64,000 nt of DNA, from assembly GCF_014698305.1 (NCBI RefSeq), contig NZ_JACJST010000015.1:62001-126000 (forward strand), given 5' to 3'. Source of the stretch: Anabaena lutea FACHB-196 (lineage in GTDB: Bacteria; Cyanobacteriota; Cyanobacteriia; Cyanobacteriales; Nostocaceae). Within the stretch, counting starts at the first letter, position 1. Each line of letters opens with the position of its first letter. The notes under the pieces are model-generated. The model was given only the letters and a program-made list of their open reading frames with translations. It ran no database searches and was not told where the DNA came from. The position numbers and the translations under genes are program-made. Below, one piece after another: positions 1-8,182 of this stretch.

Positions 1-366
1 TGGTTTACATTTTTCCATGAAGCAGCACATATATTACTTCACAATAAGCAAGATATTTTTTTGGATGAATTTGATGGAGAACAAATTGTAGAATCAGAAC
101 AAGAAAGGCAAGCAAATGAATGGGCGCGGGAATTTTTAATCCCCAATCAGTATAGCAATGAACTAGATCAGTTAAAATCAAAAGAAAGTGTGATTAATTT
201 TTCCAAACGGCTTGGTATTCATCCAGGTATTGTTGTGGGAAGGCTTCAGAATGATGGCTTAATTGAACGAAACCAGATGAACGACTTAAAAACAAGTTTT
301 AGCATTGATGATTTAAAGAAATTAGGACTTACGCAAGATGTGACTGAAAACCTTATTCCTGTGTAG
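1..366 (+). CDS. ImmA/IrrE family metallopeptidase, C-terminal part (5' end outside window)
   Basis: Reading frame 1 is open from the first base to the TAG at 364-366, so the start lies upstream of the window. The first residues contain HEAAH (about residues 6-10), the HExxH zinc-binding motif of the ImmA/IrrE family, followed by an ERQANEWAREFLIP segment typical of these proteins. Family members cleave or regulate HTH repressors and are often fused to, or adjacent to, HigA/XRE antitoxins; no partner is visible here. The last codons lie inside a 94-bp inverted-repeat element (323-416), so the natural C-terminus may have been replaced by element sequence. Family assignment is firm; the substrate is unknown. 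Confidence 0.85.
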   Translation, partial: WFTFFHEAAHILLHNKQDIFLDEFDGEQIVESEQERQANEWAREFLIPNQYSNELDQLKSKESVINFSKRLGIHPGIVVGRLQNDGLIERNQMNDLKTSFSIDDLKKLGLTQDVTENLIPV

Positions 367-416
367 CGGTAATTCATGAATTACCGCTACTTTAATTCTG
401 TTTTGCGTAAGTCCTA
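323..416. mobile_element. MITE-like inverted-repeat element with nested palindrome
   Basis: The 14-bp sequence taggacttacgcaa (323-336) is repeated perfectly inverted at 403-416. Between them lies a perfect 28-bp palindrome at 363-390, beginning gtagcggtaattc. The element is flanked on both sides by GAAAT (318-322 and 417-421), which may be a 5-bp target duplication. The GGACTTACGCA end motif recurs singly near 17384. The element reaches into the ImmA/IrrE gene and supplies its stop codon. No transposase is encoded. Confidence 0.6.
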
Positions 417-486
417 GAAATAAAAATGCAGCATAGGGGTAGAATAACCCAACATTGATGATTTGTTGGGTTTTATTACAGTAAGC

Positions 487-930
487 TTAATTTGCTTTCA
501 CATTCAAAGCGTATTCCTTAAATCGCTCCAAATCCGCTTGAATTGTGGACTCCACCACCTTTCCCAAAAACAAATTATCCATGAGTTTACCAATCAAGCC
601 AGGAATAGCATAGGAAACCGTCATTTTGACAACGCTGCTAGTATGACGATCATAAAAGCGAATTGCACCCTGATTCGGTAAACCATCAACAGATTCCCAT
701 TGAATAATTTGCTTAGGAACCATTTTGAGAATGCGAGATTTCCAGGTAAAATCCCAACCTCCTGTACTCAATTTCCACAGAGATATTTCAGGATCATCGG
801 GCAAAATTTTCACCGAATCAATCCATTTCATCCACTTAGGCATTTGTTCCAAATCAGACCAGAGGCTCCATACTAATTCTATAGGAACCTCAACTTCCAC
901 CTGCACACTATGCTCTAACCATTCAGCCAT
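487..930 (-). CDS. SRPBCC family protein (polyketide cyclase/START-like)
   Basis: The 147-residue protein has the layout of SRPBCC hydrophobic-ligand-binding proteins: an N-terminal EVEVPIELVWSLWSDLEQMP stretch, the KWMKWIDSV motif, and a C-terminal helix. It lies downstream of zds on the same strand, 181 bp away; this pairing suggests a link to carotenoid or isoprenoid chemistry, but that is inference. The ATG at 928-930 is preceded by tandem AATCTAA repeats with no Shine-Dalgarno sequence. Family assignment is good; ligand and function are unknown. Confidence 0.8.
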   Translation of the reverse strand: MAEWLEHSVQVEVEVPIELVWSLWSDLEQMPKWMKWIDSVKILPDDPEISLWKLSTGGWDFTWKSRILKMVPKQIIQWESVDGLPNQGAIRFYDRHTSSVVKMTVSYAIPGLIGKLMDNLFLGKVVESTIQADLERFKEYALNVKAN

Positions 931-935
931 TAGAT

Positions 936-1105
936 TTTAGATTTTAGATTGATTGGTAATTGGGGATTGGTAATGGGTAATTGGTAATTAAATCACTTTT
1001 CCCTATTCCCTCTTAACTGTCACCTGTCACCTGTCACCTTGACCACCTGAATTTATCCGTTTCCCCCCTCTACCTCCTCTTAACTGTCACCTATCACCTG
1101 TTACC
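936..1105. repeat. STRR tracts (heptameric tandem repeats)
   Basis: Short tandem heptamers fill the gap between zds and the SRPBCC gene: tagattt units near 930-950, ttggtaa/attgggg variants at 950-990, and cctgtca units at 1020-1040 and again at 1086-1110. These are the STRR sequences known from heterocystous cyanobacteria. They directly abut the start codon of the SRPBCC gene. Confidence 0.75.
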
Positions 1106-1111
1106 TGTCAC

Positions 1112-2566
1112 CTAATTCTTCACATTTTCCAGAATCACCTTAGCCGCACGTCGTCCAGAAATAGTTGCACCTTCCATACTGTCAATGTAATCTTGCTGGG
1201 TATAACTACCTGCCAAGAAGAAATTAGGTATAGGTGTTTTTTGGTCAGGACGGTACGCATCCATTCCCGGTGCTTCCCTGTATAAAGACTGAGCCAGTTT
1301 TACCACACTGTACCAAGTCATGTTTAAATCTCTGGAAGAGGGGAACAGTTCATGGACTTGTTTAAGGACGTGTTGTGCGATCGCTTCATTACTCTGTTTA
1401 ATAAAAGGATCTCCCGGTGTCAATACCAGTTGCAACAACGAACCTTCCCCAGGACGATAATAATCTGCGGGACTAGTCAAAGCCAAATCAGCAAAACACG
1501 AAAAATCAGCATCTGCGGTATATAACAAATTATCTATACCAGATGCCTGTAAGGGCGGGGTTACCCCGCCCCTACCCCGTTTTTCCTCATCTTCCAGTTC
1601 CGTCACCCAACCATCAAAGCGTAGCTGCACTGTAGCGACGGGAACAGCATCAAGTTTATAAATATTGTCAAATTCTGACCATTTTCGCCATGCTTGGGGT
1701 AAAATCCGCTGAATTCCGGGGACATCACAAGCACAAAGATAAGCATCAGCAGTGATCACTTCTTCTGTATCACCTTGGGCAACTAATATACCTGTAACCT
1801 TAGTGTTTTCCTCAGATTCAGAAAACTGAATTTCCCGCACTTGGCGACGGGTATAGATTTTCGCGCCTCTAGCTTCTAAATATTCAACAATCGGTTTGTG
1901 TAAATATTCGTGAGGTGAACCTTCCAGCATCCGCAGAATTGAAGCTTCAGTTCTGACAGCAAAAAACTGGAAAATTGTCAACATACAACGGGCAGAAATA
2001 TTATCACAATCGATAAAACCCAGGGCGTAAGCGATGGGATTCCACAGACGTTTAATGCTGCCTTTACTGCCTCCATGACTATAAAACCAGTCGGAAAAGC
2101 TGATTTTATCTAATTTGCGGATAGTTTTCATCGCTCCGTCAAAGTCTACCAAACCTTGAACAATGGGACTAGTTCCCAGAGCGATCGCATTTTGAAATTT
2201 ATCCTGTAGTGAAAGTTGGGAAGTGGTGAAAAATGCCTTTAACCCATTAAAAGGCGCACCAGTGATAAAACGGAAATCTAAAGCCCCAGTCTGTCCACCT
2301 TTATTAATAAAAGTATGACTATGTTCTTTAAGGCGTAAATTTTCCCCTGCTCCTACCTTCTGCATCAATTCAAACAGATTGTAGTAGCAGCCAAAAAACA
2401 CGTGCAACCCCATTTCAATATGGTTGCCATCACCATCTACCCAACTGCCAACTTTGCCGCCCACAAATGGACGAGATTCAAAAATTTCGACTTCACAACC
2501 TGCATCAGCTAAATCTACTGCGGTTGCCAGCCCAGCTAGTCCCGCACCTACAATTGCAACGCGCAT
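1112..2566 (-). CDS. zds: 9,9'-di-cis-zeta-carotene desaturase (Zds/CrtQ)
   Basis: The protein is a FAD-dependent desaturase of the plant/cyanobacterial carotenoid pathway, converting zeta-carotene via neurosporene toward lycopene at the membrane. The N-terminus is a dinucleotide-binding fold ([21 protein letters not shown]) followed by the [17 protein letters not shown] motif; the C-terminus has the [17 protein letters not shown] motif typical of PDS/ZDS enzymes. Length (484 aa) is slightly above what I recall for Nostocales homologues (about 479), and the excess is consistent with a REP-like palindrome (1553-1571) lying in frame and encoding RGGVTPP near residues 332-338. The gene is followed on the same strand by the SRPBCC gene. 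Identification is confident. Confidence 0.95.
   Translation of the reverse strand: MRVAIVGAGLAGLATAVDLADAGCEVEIFESRPFVGGKVGSWVDGDGNHIEMGLHVFFGCYYNLFELMQKVGAGENLRLKEHSHTFINKGGQTGALDFRFITGAPFNGLKAFFTTSQLSLQDKFQNAIALGTSPIVQGLVDFDGAMKTIRKLDKISFSDWFYSHGGSKGSIKRLWNPIAYALGFIDCDNISARCMLTIFQFFAVRTEASILRMLEGSPHEYLHKPIVEYLEARGAKIYTRRQVREIQFSESEENTKVTGILVAQGDTEEVITADAYLCACDVPGIQRILPQAWRKWSEFDNIYKLDAVPVATVQLRFDGWVTELEDEEKRGRGGVTPPLQASGIDNLLYTADADFSCFADLALTSPADYYRPGEGSLLQLVLTPGDPFIKQSNEAIAQHVLKQVHELFPSSRDLNMTWYSVVKLAQSLYREAPGMDAYRPDQKTPIPNFFLAGSYTQQDYIDSMEGATISGRRAAKVILENVKN
1553..1571. repeat. REP-like palindrome inside zds
   Basis: An 8-bp perfect stem gggcgggg / ccccgccc around a TTA loop lies within the coding region, followed by cctacccc. 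The same core (gtaggggcggggtttcccc) occurs beside the RAYT pseudogene at 43876-43898 and in variant form near 42984-43006. In zds it reads in frame as RGGVTPP. Confidence 0.7.
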
Positions 2567-2646
2567 TCCCTCGTTCCTTTATGGCTTACGCCGCATGGCG
2601 TTATCAGTTTCTTTACAAATTGTAACTGCGTTGGTGTCAGAATAGG

Positions 2647-2674
2647 TAATGGGTAATGGGTAATGGGTAATGGG
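2647..2674. repeat. STRR, (TAATGGG)x4
   Basis: Four exact heptamers taatggg lie in the leader of zds. They are followed at 2693-2750 by attacca-type repeats separated by a short GC-rich palindromic stretch (cctaacggcaggctaccgcc). Confidence 0.8.
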
Positions 2675-2748
2675 TACTAGATTTTGTTTTTTCCAATTAC
2701 CAATTACCATATGCCTAACGGCAGGCTACCGCCAACACCAATTACCAA

Positions 2749-2916
2749 TCACCCTTTCTCCTTAGCCTCTTCAGAGAGGGGTAAACCTCTAATCAGTTCT
2801 CTAATTACATCAGTAGCGGGTCTACCAGTCTGTTGACAATATTTTTCTAATTTTTCCGCTTCCTGTGTTGCAAGGTTAACAGTTATACGTTTAACGGCCC
2901 ATTTTTTATTTGTCAT
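2749..2916 (-). CDS. Small ribbon-helix-helix (CopG/Arc-like) DNA-binding protein
   Basis: This 55-residue protein starts MTNKKWAVKRITVNLATQ and contains a helix-turn-helix-like core EKLEKYCQQTGRPATDVI, as in CopG/ribbon-helix-helix antitoxins and plasmid regulators. Its YCQQTGR-x-x-TDV-x-x-EL-x-RG core is shared with a second small protein at 18645-18770, so the two are paralogues. No toxin gene lies next to it. It may regulate its own promoter; its target is unknown. Confidence 0.7.
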   Translation of the reverse strand: MTNKKWAVKRITVNLATQEAEKLEKYCQQTGRPATDVIRELIRGLPLSEEAKEKG

Positions 2917-3500
2917 GCAATTTGCTGTATATTAATACTGTGAAACTAATCTGGTTGCAAAAGTAAAAAATGATAGTATCAGACTTTGCCTCAGAGAAAT
3001 AGCAACATCATTAATATCATTCGATTTTTCGTTAAATAATATTCACTTTTTAAAGTATGAATAATCCTGCTAAGTCGGTGGGCATAAACATTTTTTGTCC
3101 TGGGGACAAGGTTTTGGTTAAGCTGCTCTGTAAGCTAATGTGCCTTTAAGTTACATAATTCCCAGTCTTAGAAAAACGCTCTTACACGGAGACACAAAGA
3201 CCCAGTAATGATCAGCCCCTTAGGGTCTCCCTAGACGCTACGCGATCGCGCCCCCTTTGGCGATGTAGTCTCATGTAAGGAAGGGCAGTCGTGGTGGAAG
3301 CAGCAGAGAAAAAGGTTTTAAACCAGTTAAAATTTCTTTACATAGTTATCTTTATTTATGCCTTTTTACTTAATTATTGTCTCTTTTTACAAAAAAGAAA
3401 GCAGTGAACGCAGTTTAATTTTATTGTAAAAGCCATAGATAAACACTGGGATGCTAAAAATTAGGATAAAAATGTTTATCTGTGGTAATTACATAAATCA
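2917..3500. other. Intergenic region upstream of the RHH gene
   Basis: No credible coding sequence on either strand. It holds a HIP1 octamer with flanking palindromic GC-rich sequence (about 3228-3270) embedded in AT-rich DNA, and a fragment resembling the dispersed acacggagacacaaag repeat (3183-3200). No clear promoter or terminator was seen. Confidence 0.5.
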
Positions 3501-5162
3501 TTATTCAAATTCCAGTTGGGGCATAAGTTGAAGAGTACCGATTCCTAAATCTTGGGGAGAGAGCGATCGCGCTTCAAACAAAGCCATCATATCTTTTAAC
3601 TGGGGATTACCGCGAGAAGCTCCCGTCAGTCCTTTAGCAATAATTAAGGCGCAATAGCCTTGAGTATTTTTACAGCGCTGATTCCATTTTTTCCTAGCTT
3701 CGACATGGATGGGATCGTTATCTAAAAATTCCCCAAACAGGAACAACTCATCATTCTCTGTTTGTAACAAACCCAAATCATAGCGATAGTGTTCAGGACG
3801 CGCCTGAAGAAGCAGAAGCGAGCCGTAGGAATCCTCAGCCAAAGGATCAGCCCCTGGATTAAAGCAAATAGCTTTCAGTCCCCCAGCCGCTTCAATCTTT
3901 TCAATCACAGTTTTCGCCTTAGGACGGGAAGTTTGAACTAAAATCACGGGTAATCCATCACCCAATTGATTGATTTTCTCGACTGGATGATAATTTACTT
4001 CCTTGCGTAAAGAATCTAACATCTCCCAAGTAATCACCCCTAAACTGAGGAAAGAGTCTTCTGGGATCAAGTCATCCCTTAAGGAACGGAACACTGTGGA
4101 ATCTTCATCTTCATCGGGGATCTCAAAACCTGCCATTTCCTCTAATTCGGCTGCCAATTCAGGCATAGTAGAGACAGTTACAGACACTGATTTAGCGTCT
4201 TCATCTGGATTGGGTAAAGAAATGCGATAACGTCGGCTGAGAGTGGGAAAATCATCTTCGTACAATTGACGACGGTAATCGCGCATAAAACGAATTAAAC
4301 TTTCGAGAGCGACAAAGACAATCAGTGCTTCTTCGTCATACAAAACCGATCGTAATCCTTCCAAGGGGTGAATATTCCCAAAAGTAGGTTCAATTTCCGA
4401 GATTGGTAAATCGCCTAAATCCTCATCTTCATCTTCATCTTGTTCAAAGGTGAGAAAAAAGCAATCCTGCTTGAGGAAAGCTTCTTCTAAACCCTGACTT
4501 GATTCTTCATCTCTTAAAACATCAGCACGAAATCGCTTGAGAGAATCTTCAGAACGATAGAACAAAATTCCATACTCCATTCCCAGCATTCCCATGACTG
4601 AGGTATAGAGTGTTCCTATATCCCACTTATTGATTTCTATTGCTAAAATTTGCTGTTCTTCCAGAAATTCCCAAGGAGCCGCTTCCCAAATTGCAAAAGC
4701 CTTATCTTGGAGAATTTGTGCATATTGTGGGGGTAAATCGGGAATTTGACTATCGAGAATGTCCGCAAAAGAGCGAAACAGTTCATCAATTAAAGGTAAT
4801 TCTGGTGAATAGTCAATGGCAATATCCAAATCTTGCAATACCCCGCGCAGGTAAAATTGAATTTCTCGGTCTCGCACCACAATTCTTTGGGGTCTGGCGG
4901 GTTTAGCTGGACTTTGTGGATGCTCCATAGCTCGCATTAAGGTACGAACAATTGCTTCTGGTCCGGGTTCTGGCGATACCACGTCCATACCTCTAACAAT
5001 TCCTTGGGAGCCATCCACCCAGAGAATACATTCCCCGCTAGACTCAGAGTCTCTGGGTTGAGTTTGTGATGATGACAATGGACGACGATCGCCCTCCCAT
5101 ATAGAAGGAATTTGGGTTAATTTCTTCAACCGACGACTGGTAGAGCGATTAAAACTTGTCAT
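3501..5162 (-). CDS. Conserved cyanobacterial protein of unknown function (possibly DUF6930)
   Basis: The 553-residue protein has no signal peptide or membrane segment, so it is probably cytoplasmic. An N-terminal basic tail (MTSFNRSTSRRLKKL) is followed by a globular part with ILWVDGSQGIVRGMDVV, a very acidic central stretch (FEQDEDEDEDLGDLP, about residue 240) and a second acidic run (IPDEDEDSTVF, about 360). The C-terminal third contains AKGLTGASRGNPQLKDM. I believe this matches a cyanobacterial family annotated as DUF6930, but I cannot confirm that. No catalytic motif is recognisable. The gene stands alone, with about 330 bp separating it from the divergent iscA-like gene. Confidence 0.75.
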   Translation of the reverse strand: MTSFNRSTSRRLKKLTQIPSIWEGDRRPLSSSQTQPRDSESSGECILWVDGSQGIVRGMDVVSPEPGPEAIVRTLMRAMEHPQSPAKPARPQRIVVRDREIQFYLRGVLQDLDIAIDYSPELPLIDELFRSFADILDSQIPDLPPQYAQILQDKAFAIWEAAPWEFLEEQQILAIEINKWDIGTLYTSVMGMLGMEYGILFYRSEDSLKRFRADVLRDEESSQGLEEAFLKQDCFFLTFEQDEDEDEDLGDLPISEIEPTFGNIHPLEGLRSVLYDEEALIVFVALESLIRFMRDYRRQLYEDDFPTLSRRYRISLPNPDEDAKSVSVTVSTMPELAAELEEMAGFEIPDEDEDSTVFRSLRDDLIPEDSFLSLGVITWEMLDSLRKEVNYHPVEKINQLGDGLPVILVQTSRPKAKTVIEKIEAAGGLKAICFNPGADPLAEDSYGSLLLLQARPEHYRYDLGLLQTENDELFLFGEFLDNDPIHVEARKKWNQRCKNTQGYCALIIAKGLTGASRGNPQLKDMMALFEARSLSPQDLGIGTLQLMPQLEFE

Positions 5163-5493
5163 AGAGTAAGTTAATCAAAAAAAATCTATTTAGAAGTAAA
5201 GTTTGGGGAATAGCTAGGATGCGGATCATATTTTCCCTGCTGTACCTGAAGAATGGTTGCTGCTCGGCTTTGGCTCCAAGGCTGAAAACAGAAAAATACC
5301 CCATCTCTAAATACACCGAATCTCTCAATTCTAGAATAAAAATCCTTTTTCTCTGTTGACAAGGTGTTTACTTTTTTAGCGTTTAGAGACATGAATGCAG
5401 CTAGAATGGAATAAAACTAGAAAAAGCAACCCCAAGGCTATTACAAGCCTGTGCCGGGTAATGATGAGATTAAATCAGGAGTTGAAACAGCAC
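5163..5493. other. Divergent intergenic region between unknown gene and iscA-like gene
   Basis: This region should hold promoters for both neighbours. The reverse frame 5186-5392 is open but its translation looks non-natural and is not called. Upstream of the iscA-like gene an AGGAG (5477-5481) lies 12 bp before the ATG at 5494. Confidence 0.45.
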
Positions 5494-5850
5494 ATGACAC
5501 AAGCGACTCAAGCTAAACAACGCGGCATTCTGTTGAGCGAATCAGCATTACACCAGGTAAAATCTCTTCAAGGCAAGCAAGGTCAAGATTTATGTTTACG
5601 GGTGGGAGTCCGTCAAGGTGGTTGCTCCGGGATGTCTTACATGATGGATTTTGAGGACAGTAGTAAGATCACCCCTCAGGATGAAGTTTTTGATTATGAT
5701 GGCTTCAAAATTGTCTGCGACCCCAAAAGCCTACTATACTTGTACGGTTTGATGCTTGATTATAGTGATGCCATGATCGGTGGTGGGTTTCAATTCACTA
5801 ACCCTAATGCCTCCCAAACCTGCGGTTGCGGCAAGTCATTTGGTGTGTAA
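5494..5850 (+). CDS. IscA/SufA-type iron-sulfur cluster assembly protein
   Basis: A-type carrier of the HesB/IscA/SufA family that binds Fe-S clusters or iron and hands them to apoproteins in the cytoplasm. Diagnostic features are [14 protein letters not shown] in the middle and the C-terminal CGCGKSF motif, giving the three conserved cysteines. The ATG at 5494 ([14 protein letters not shown]) gives 118 residues, the normal family length, and has an AGGAG upstream; an earlier in-frame ATG at 5395 would add 33 residues unlike the family. It is followed after 91 bp by a TPR gene on the same strand. Confidence 0.92.
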   Translation: MTQATQAKQRGILLSESALHQVKSLQGKQGQDLCLRVGVRQGGCSGMSYMMDFEDSSKITPQDEVFDYDGFKIVCDPKSLLYLYGLMLDYSDAMIGGGFQFTNPNASQTCGCGKSFGV

Positions 5851-5892
5851 TATAGTCAATTGTTAGTGGTCAGTCGTCAGTTGTGAAGAACT

Positions 5893-5940
5893 AATGACCT
5901 GTTTGACCAATAACCTGTTTGACCAATAACCTGTTTGACC
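5893..5940. repeat. 16-bp tandem repeat x3 running into the next start codon
   Basis: Three units of aat(g/a)acctgtttgacc occupy 5893-5908, 5909-5924 and 5925-5940. The sequence continues as aatgac, which contains the ATG (5942) of the TPR gene. Confidence 0.9.
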
Positions 5941-5941
5941 A

Positions 5942-6364
5942 ATGACTACAACAATTGAAGAACTGTTTGACACAGGTTTAGAACGTTATAAAGCAGGAGA
6001 ATCGGTAGAATCGCTCATTCCGGTATTTAAAGAAGTGTGCGATCGCTCTCCTAAAACTAGTTCGGCTTGGATTTGTCTGGCTTGGTTATATCTACTCGAT
6101 AACAAAGCCAACTTAGCTTACAAAGCTGCAAATAAAGCAGTCAAGTTGAATCCACAAGACCCACAGGCCAGGATTAATCTGGCCTTAGCCATGCTGGAAA
6201 CAGGTCAAAAAGGTCTGCGCGAACACATCGATTTTGCACAACAGTTGATATTTGTCAACCAAGAATGGGAAGATGAAATTAAAAGTAGCATTGCCGATGG
6301 TTTAAGCAGAAAACCAGATTGGAAGAGTTTAGAAAAAGTCCAAAAATGGCTATTTGAAAAATAA
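5942..6364 (+). CDS. Tetratricopeptide (TPR) repeat protein
   Basis: This 140-residue soluble protein has two to three TPR helices, including SSAWICLAWLYLLDNKANLA and KAANKAVKLNPQDPQARINL (about residues 40-85), ending in WKSLEKVQKWLFEK. TPRs mediate protein-protein contacts; the partner is unknown. Its position directly behind the iscA-like gene suggests co-transcription and possibly a role near Fe-S assembly (inference). The start codon sits at the end of a 16-bp tandem repeat and lacks a Shine-Dalgarno sequence. Confidence 0.85.
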   Translation: MTTTIEELFDTGLERYKAGESVESLIPVFKEVCDRSPKTSSAWICLAWLYLLDNKANLAYKAANKAVKLNPQDPQARINLALAMLETGQKGLREHIDFAQQLIFVNQEWEDEIKSSIADGLSRKPDWKSLEKVQKWLFEK

Positions 6365-6375
6365 GTTGTAATTTT

Positions 6376-6406
6376 TAATTCGTAATTCATTAGGAATTAC
6401 GAATTA
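6376..6406. terminator. Perfect 13-bp hairpin between TPR and membrane protein genes
   Basis: taattcgtaattc (6376-6388) pairs perfectly with gaattacgaatta (6394-6406) across a 5-nt loop. It lies 12 bp after the TPR stop. There is no long T-run, so it could be a processing or attenuation structure rather than a true terminator. Confidence 0.45.
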
Positions 6407-6435
6407 TTATCACTAATTCTAGAAGCTTATACAAG

Positions 6436-6678
6436 ATGAAAGATAAATTATTAAACTGGCTAAACTTATTATTAGTTGCTGATGTTTTCCTGGTGATTTT
6501 AGGTTTTGTTTGGTTTGCTGTCGCGGTTGCTGGTAATGCTTCAGGAATCAACTTAGGTTTAGATTTATGGCATAAACTGTGGATACCTGTATTTAACCCA
6601 GCTATTGGCATCCTTATGGGTGGGGCGCTACTGAGTGGCATTACCAGTTGGGTGTCTAAGAAATTGATGAAAAATTAG
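6436..6678 (+). CDS. Small integral membrane protein, function unknown
   Basis: The 80-residue protein has two hydrophobic helices: LLLVADVFLVILGFVWFAVA (about residues 10-30) and IPVFNPAIGILMGGALLSGI (about 50-70), with a basic C-terminus (SKKLMKN). No known motif. It follows the TPR gene on the same strand, 71 bp downstream across a hairpin. Hydrophobic pattern and composition support a real gene. Confidence 0.7.
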   Translation: MKDKLLNWLNLLLVADVFLVILGFVWFAVAVAGNASGINLGLDLWHKLWIPVFNPAIGILMGGALLSGITSWVSKKLMKN

Positions 6679-6685
6679 TTATGGC

Positions 6686-6775
6686 AGGTGACAGGTGACA
6701 GGTGACAGGTAATAGGGAATAGGCAATAGGAAATAATGATTTAATTACCAATTACCAATTACCAATTACCAATCT
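6686..6775. repeat. STRR tracts, (CAGGTGA)n and (CCAATTA)n
   Basis: Tandem heptamers caggtga (three to four units from 6685) and ccaatta (about four units, 6746-6775) lie between the converging small membrane protein and epimerase genes. The CCAATTA tract is the reverse complement of the long tract at 53219-53360. Confidence 0.85.
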
Positions 6776-6791
6776 AAAATTGAATTACAAA

Positions 6792-7712
6792 TTATTCAAG
6801 AATTTGCGTCAGTGCTGCTGGCAAACTGGGATATTTGTACTCAAAACCTGATGTTAAAGTGCGTTTGGGGAGAACTTGCTGACCTTCTAACACTACTACT
6901 GCCCCATCTCCTAACATAGCTTCTAGAGCAAAAGACGGCACAGGCAACCAAGAAGGACGATTCATTACCTGTCCCATAGTTGAACTTAACTCTGTCATTC
7001 GCACAGGTTTGGGAGCAGTAGCATTATATATGCCCTCCATTTCTGGCTTAGTTAAAGCTTGCAGAATTAAGTTAACTATATCGTCTATATGAATCCATGA
7101 AAACCACTGCCGACCACTACCAATGGGTCCACCGGCAAAGAGTTTAAAAGGAGTAATCATTTTCCCCAAAGCACCACCATTGCCCAAAACAATCCCAAAG
7201 CGCAAAATTACCAATCGCACACCAGCATCTTTCACTTTTTGTGCTTCGGCTTCCCATTCTTGGCAGACTTGAGCCAGAAAATCTCTACCAGAAGGGCTAT
7301 TTTCATCAAAGGTAGCAGTTTCGCTAGTTCCATAGTAGCCAATAGCCGAAGCGTTGACTAACACAGTTGGCTGAGGATTAACCTTAGCTATAGCTTCCAC
7401 AATTTTTTGTGTACCGAGTTTGCGGCTATTGAGAATTTTCTGCTTACGTTCTGGTGTCCAACGTTCCTCAGCAATAGGTTCTCCGGCCAAATTCACTACA
7501 CCATCACAACCAGCAATAGCATCTTGCCAAGCACCAGATACACCCGGTGTATAGGCTAATATTTCTAGATTTGGGAAAGCCTGAGAGGGAAAAACCTTAT
7601 GGGCCAAGCCAGTATTCCGGCTGAAAACTAGTATTCTATGACCTTCATCTTGTAGCCGTTTTACTAAACGACTACCGACAAATCCTGTGGCTCCAGTAAT
7701 TGCTACTTTCAT
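6792..7712 (-). CDS. TIGR01777-family NAD-dependent epimerase (SDR, SulA/YfcH-like)
   Basis: Extended short-chain dehydrogenase of 306 residues. The N-terminal Rossmann motif is GATGFVGSRL; GVVNLAGEPIAEERW and NASAIGYYG are signatures of the TIGR01777 nucleoside-diphosphate-sugar epimerase-like group. WFSWIHIDD and a C-terminal DUF1731-like tail (LPKRTLTSGFEYKYP) complete the family layout. Cytoplasmic; true substrate not established. It is convergent with the small membrane protein gene. Confidence 0.9.
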   Translation of the reverse strand: MKVAITGATGFVGSRLVKRLQDEGHRILVFSRNTGLAHKVFPSQAFPNLEILAYTPGVSGAWQDAIAGCDGVVNLAGEPIAEERWTPERKQKILNSRKLGTQKIVEAIAKVNPQPTVLVNASAIGYYGTSETATFDENSPSGRDFLAQVCQEWEAEAQKVKDAGVRLVILRFGIVLGNGGALGKMITPFKLFAGGPIGSGRQWFSWIHIDDIVNLILQALTKPEMEGIYNATAPKPVRMTELSSTMGQVMNRPSWLPVPSFALEAMLGDGAVVVLEGQQVLPKRTLTSGFEYKYPSLPAALTQILE

Positions 7713-7934
7713 TTTTAACTTAGGCTAAATCACTATTGTACAGTCTTGCTTTTTACCTCGATTTAACGGTTTTTCAGCTTGTACAAACGAAGTGTGATTT
7801 TTTGCCTGAGAAAAAAGCTGATAGGACACTGATTATATACTAAAGATGGTTTGGAACTCTACTTTTAAACGCAGAGGCTCGCTGAGGTAAACGCAAAGGT
7901 ACGCGGAGTCTTTGTTCAAGTTTTCGCTCTCCAA

Positions 7935-8084
7935 TTAACTCGCGTCTTCCCAGTCGCTGAGTAATTCACGTTCCTGCTTTTTGGCTTTGCTTTTGCGAAC
8001 TGGCACTTTAGGAGTACCAATATCAACAGATCCAAAAGACTGTTTTGTCTTTTTGGCAGATTTGTTTTCTTGTGTGTTAGTCAT
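7935..8084 (-). CDS. Small basic hypothetical protein (49 aa)
   Basis: The translation starts MTNTQENKSAKKTKQSFG, continues through SVDIGTPKVPVRKSKAKKQ and ends ELLSDWEDAS. It is lysine-rich with an acidic tail and reads like a genuine small cyanobacterial protein rather than chance. No known domain. It lies downstream of pbpC on the same strand, 98 bp beyond the pbpC stop. Confidence 0.55.
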   Translation of the reverse strand: MTNTQENKSAKKTKQSFGSVDIGTPKVPVRKSKAKKQERELLSDWEDAS

Positions 8085-8182
8085 GGCTAGATGAATTTGA
8101 TAAAAACTTCAGTCTTAATTTATAACATCAAGTTTTTGACAGGAATTTCCGGAAGATAAATTTGGTTTTTTGAAAAACTCAA

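Noticed and set aside
5186-5392. 68-residue reverse frame between the large unknown gene and the iscA-like gene
   Set aside because: Composition is unlike a protein, there is no ribosome site, and it fills a region where two divergent promoters are needed.
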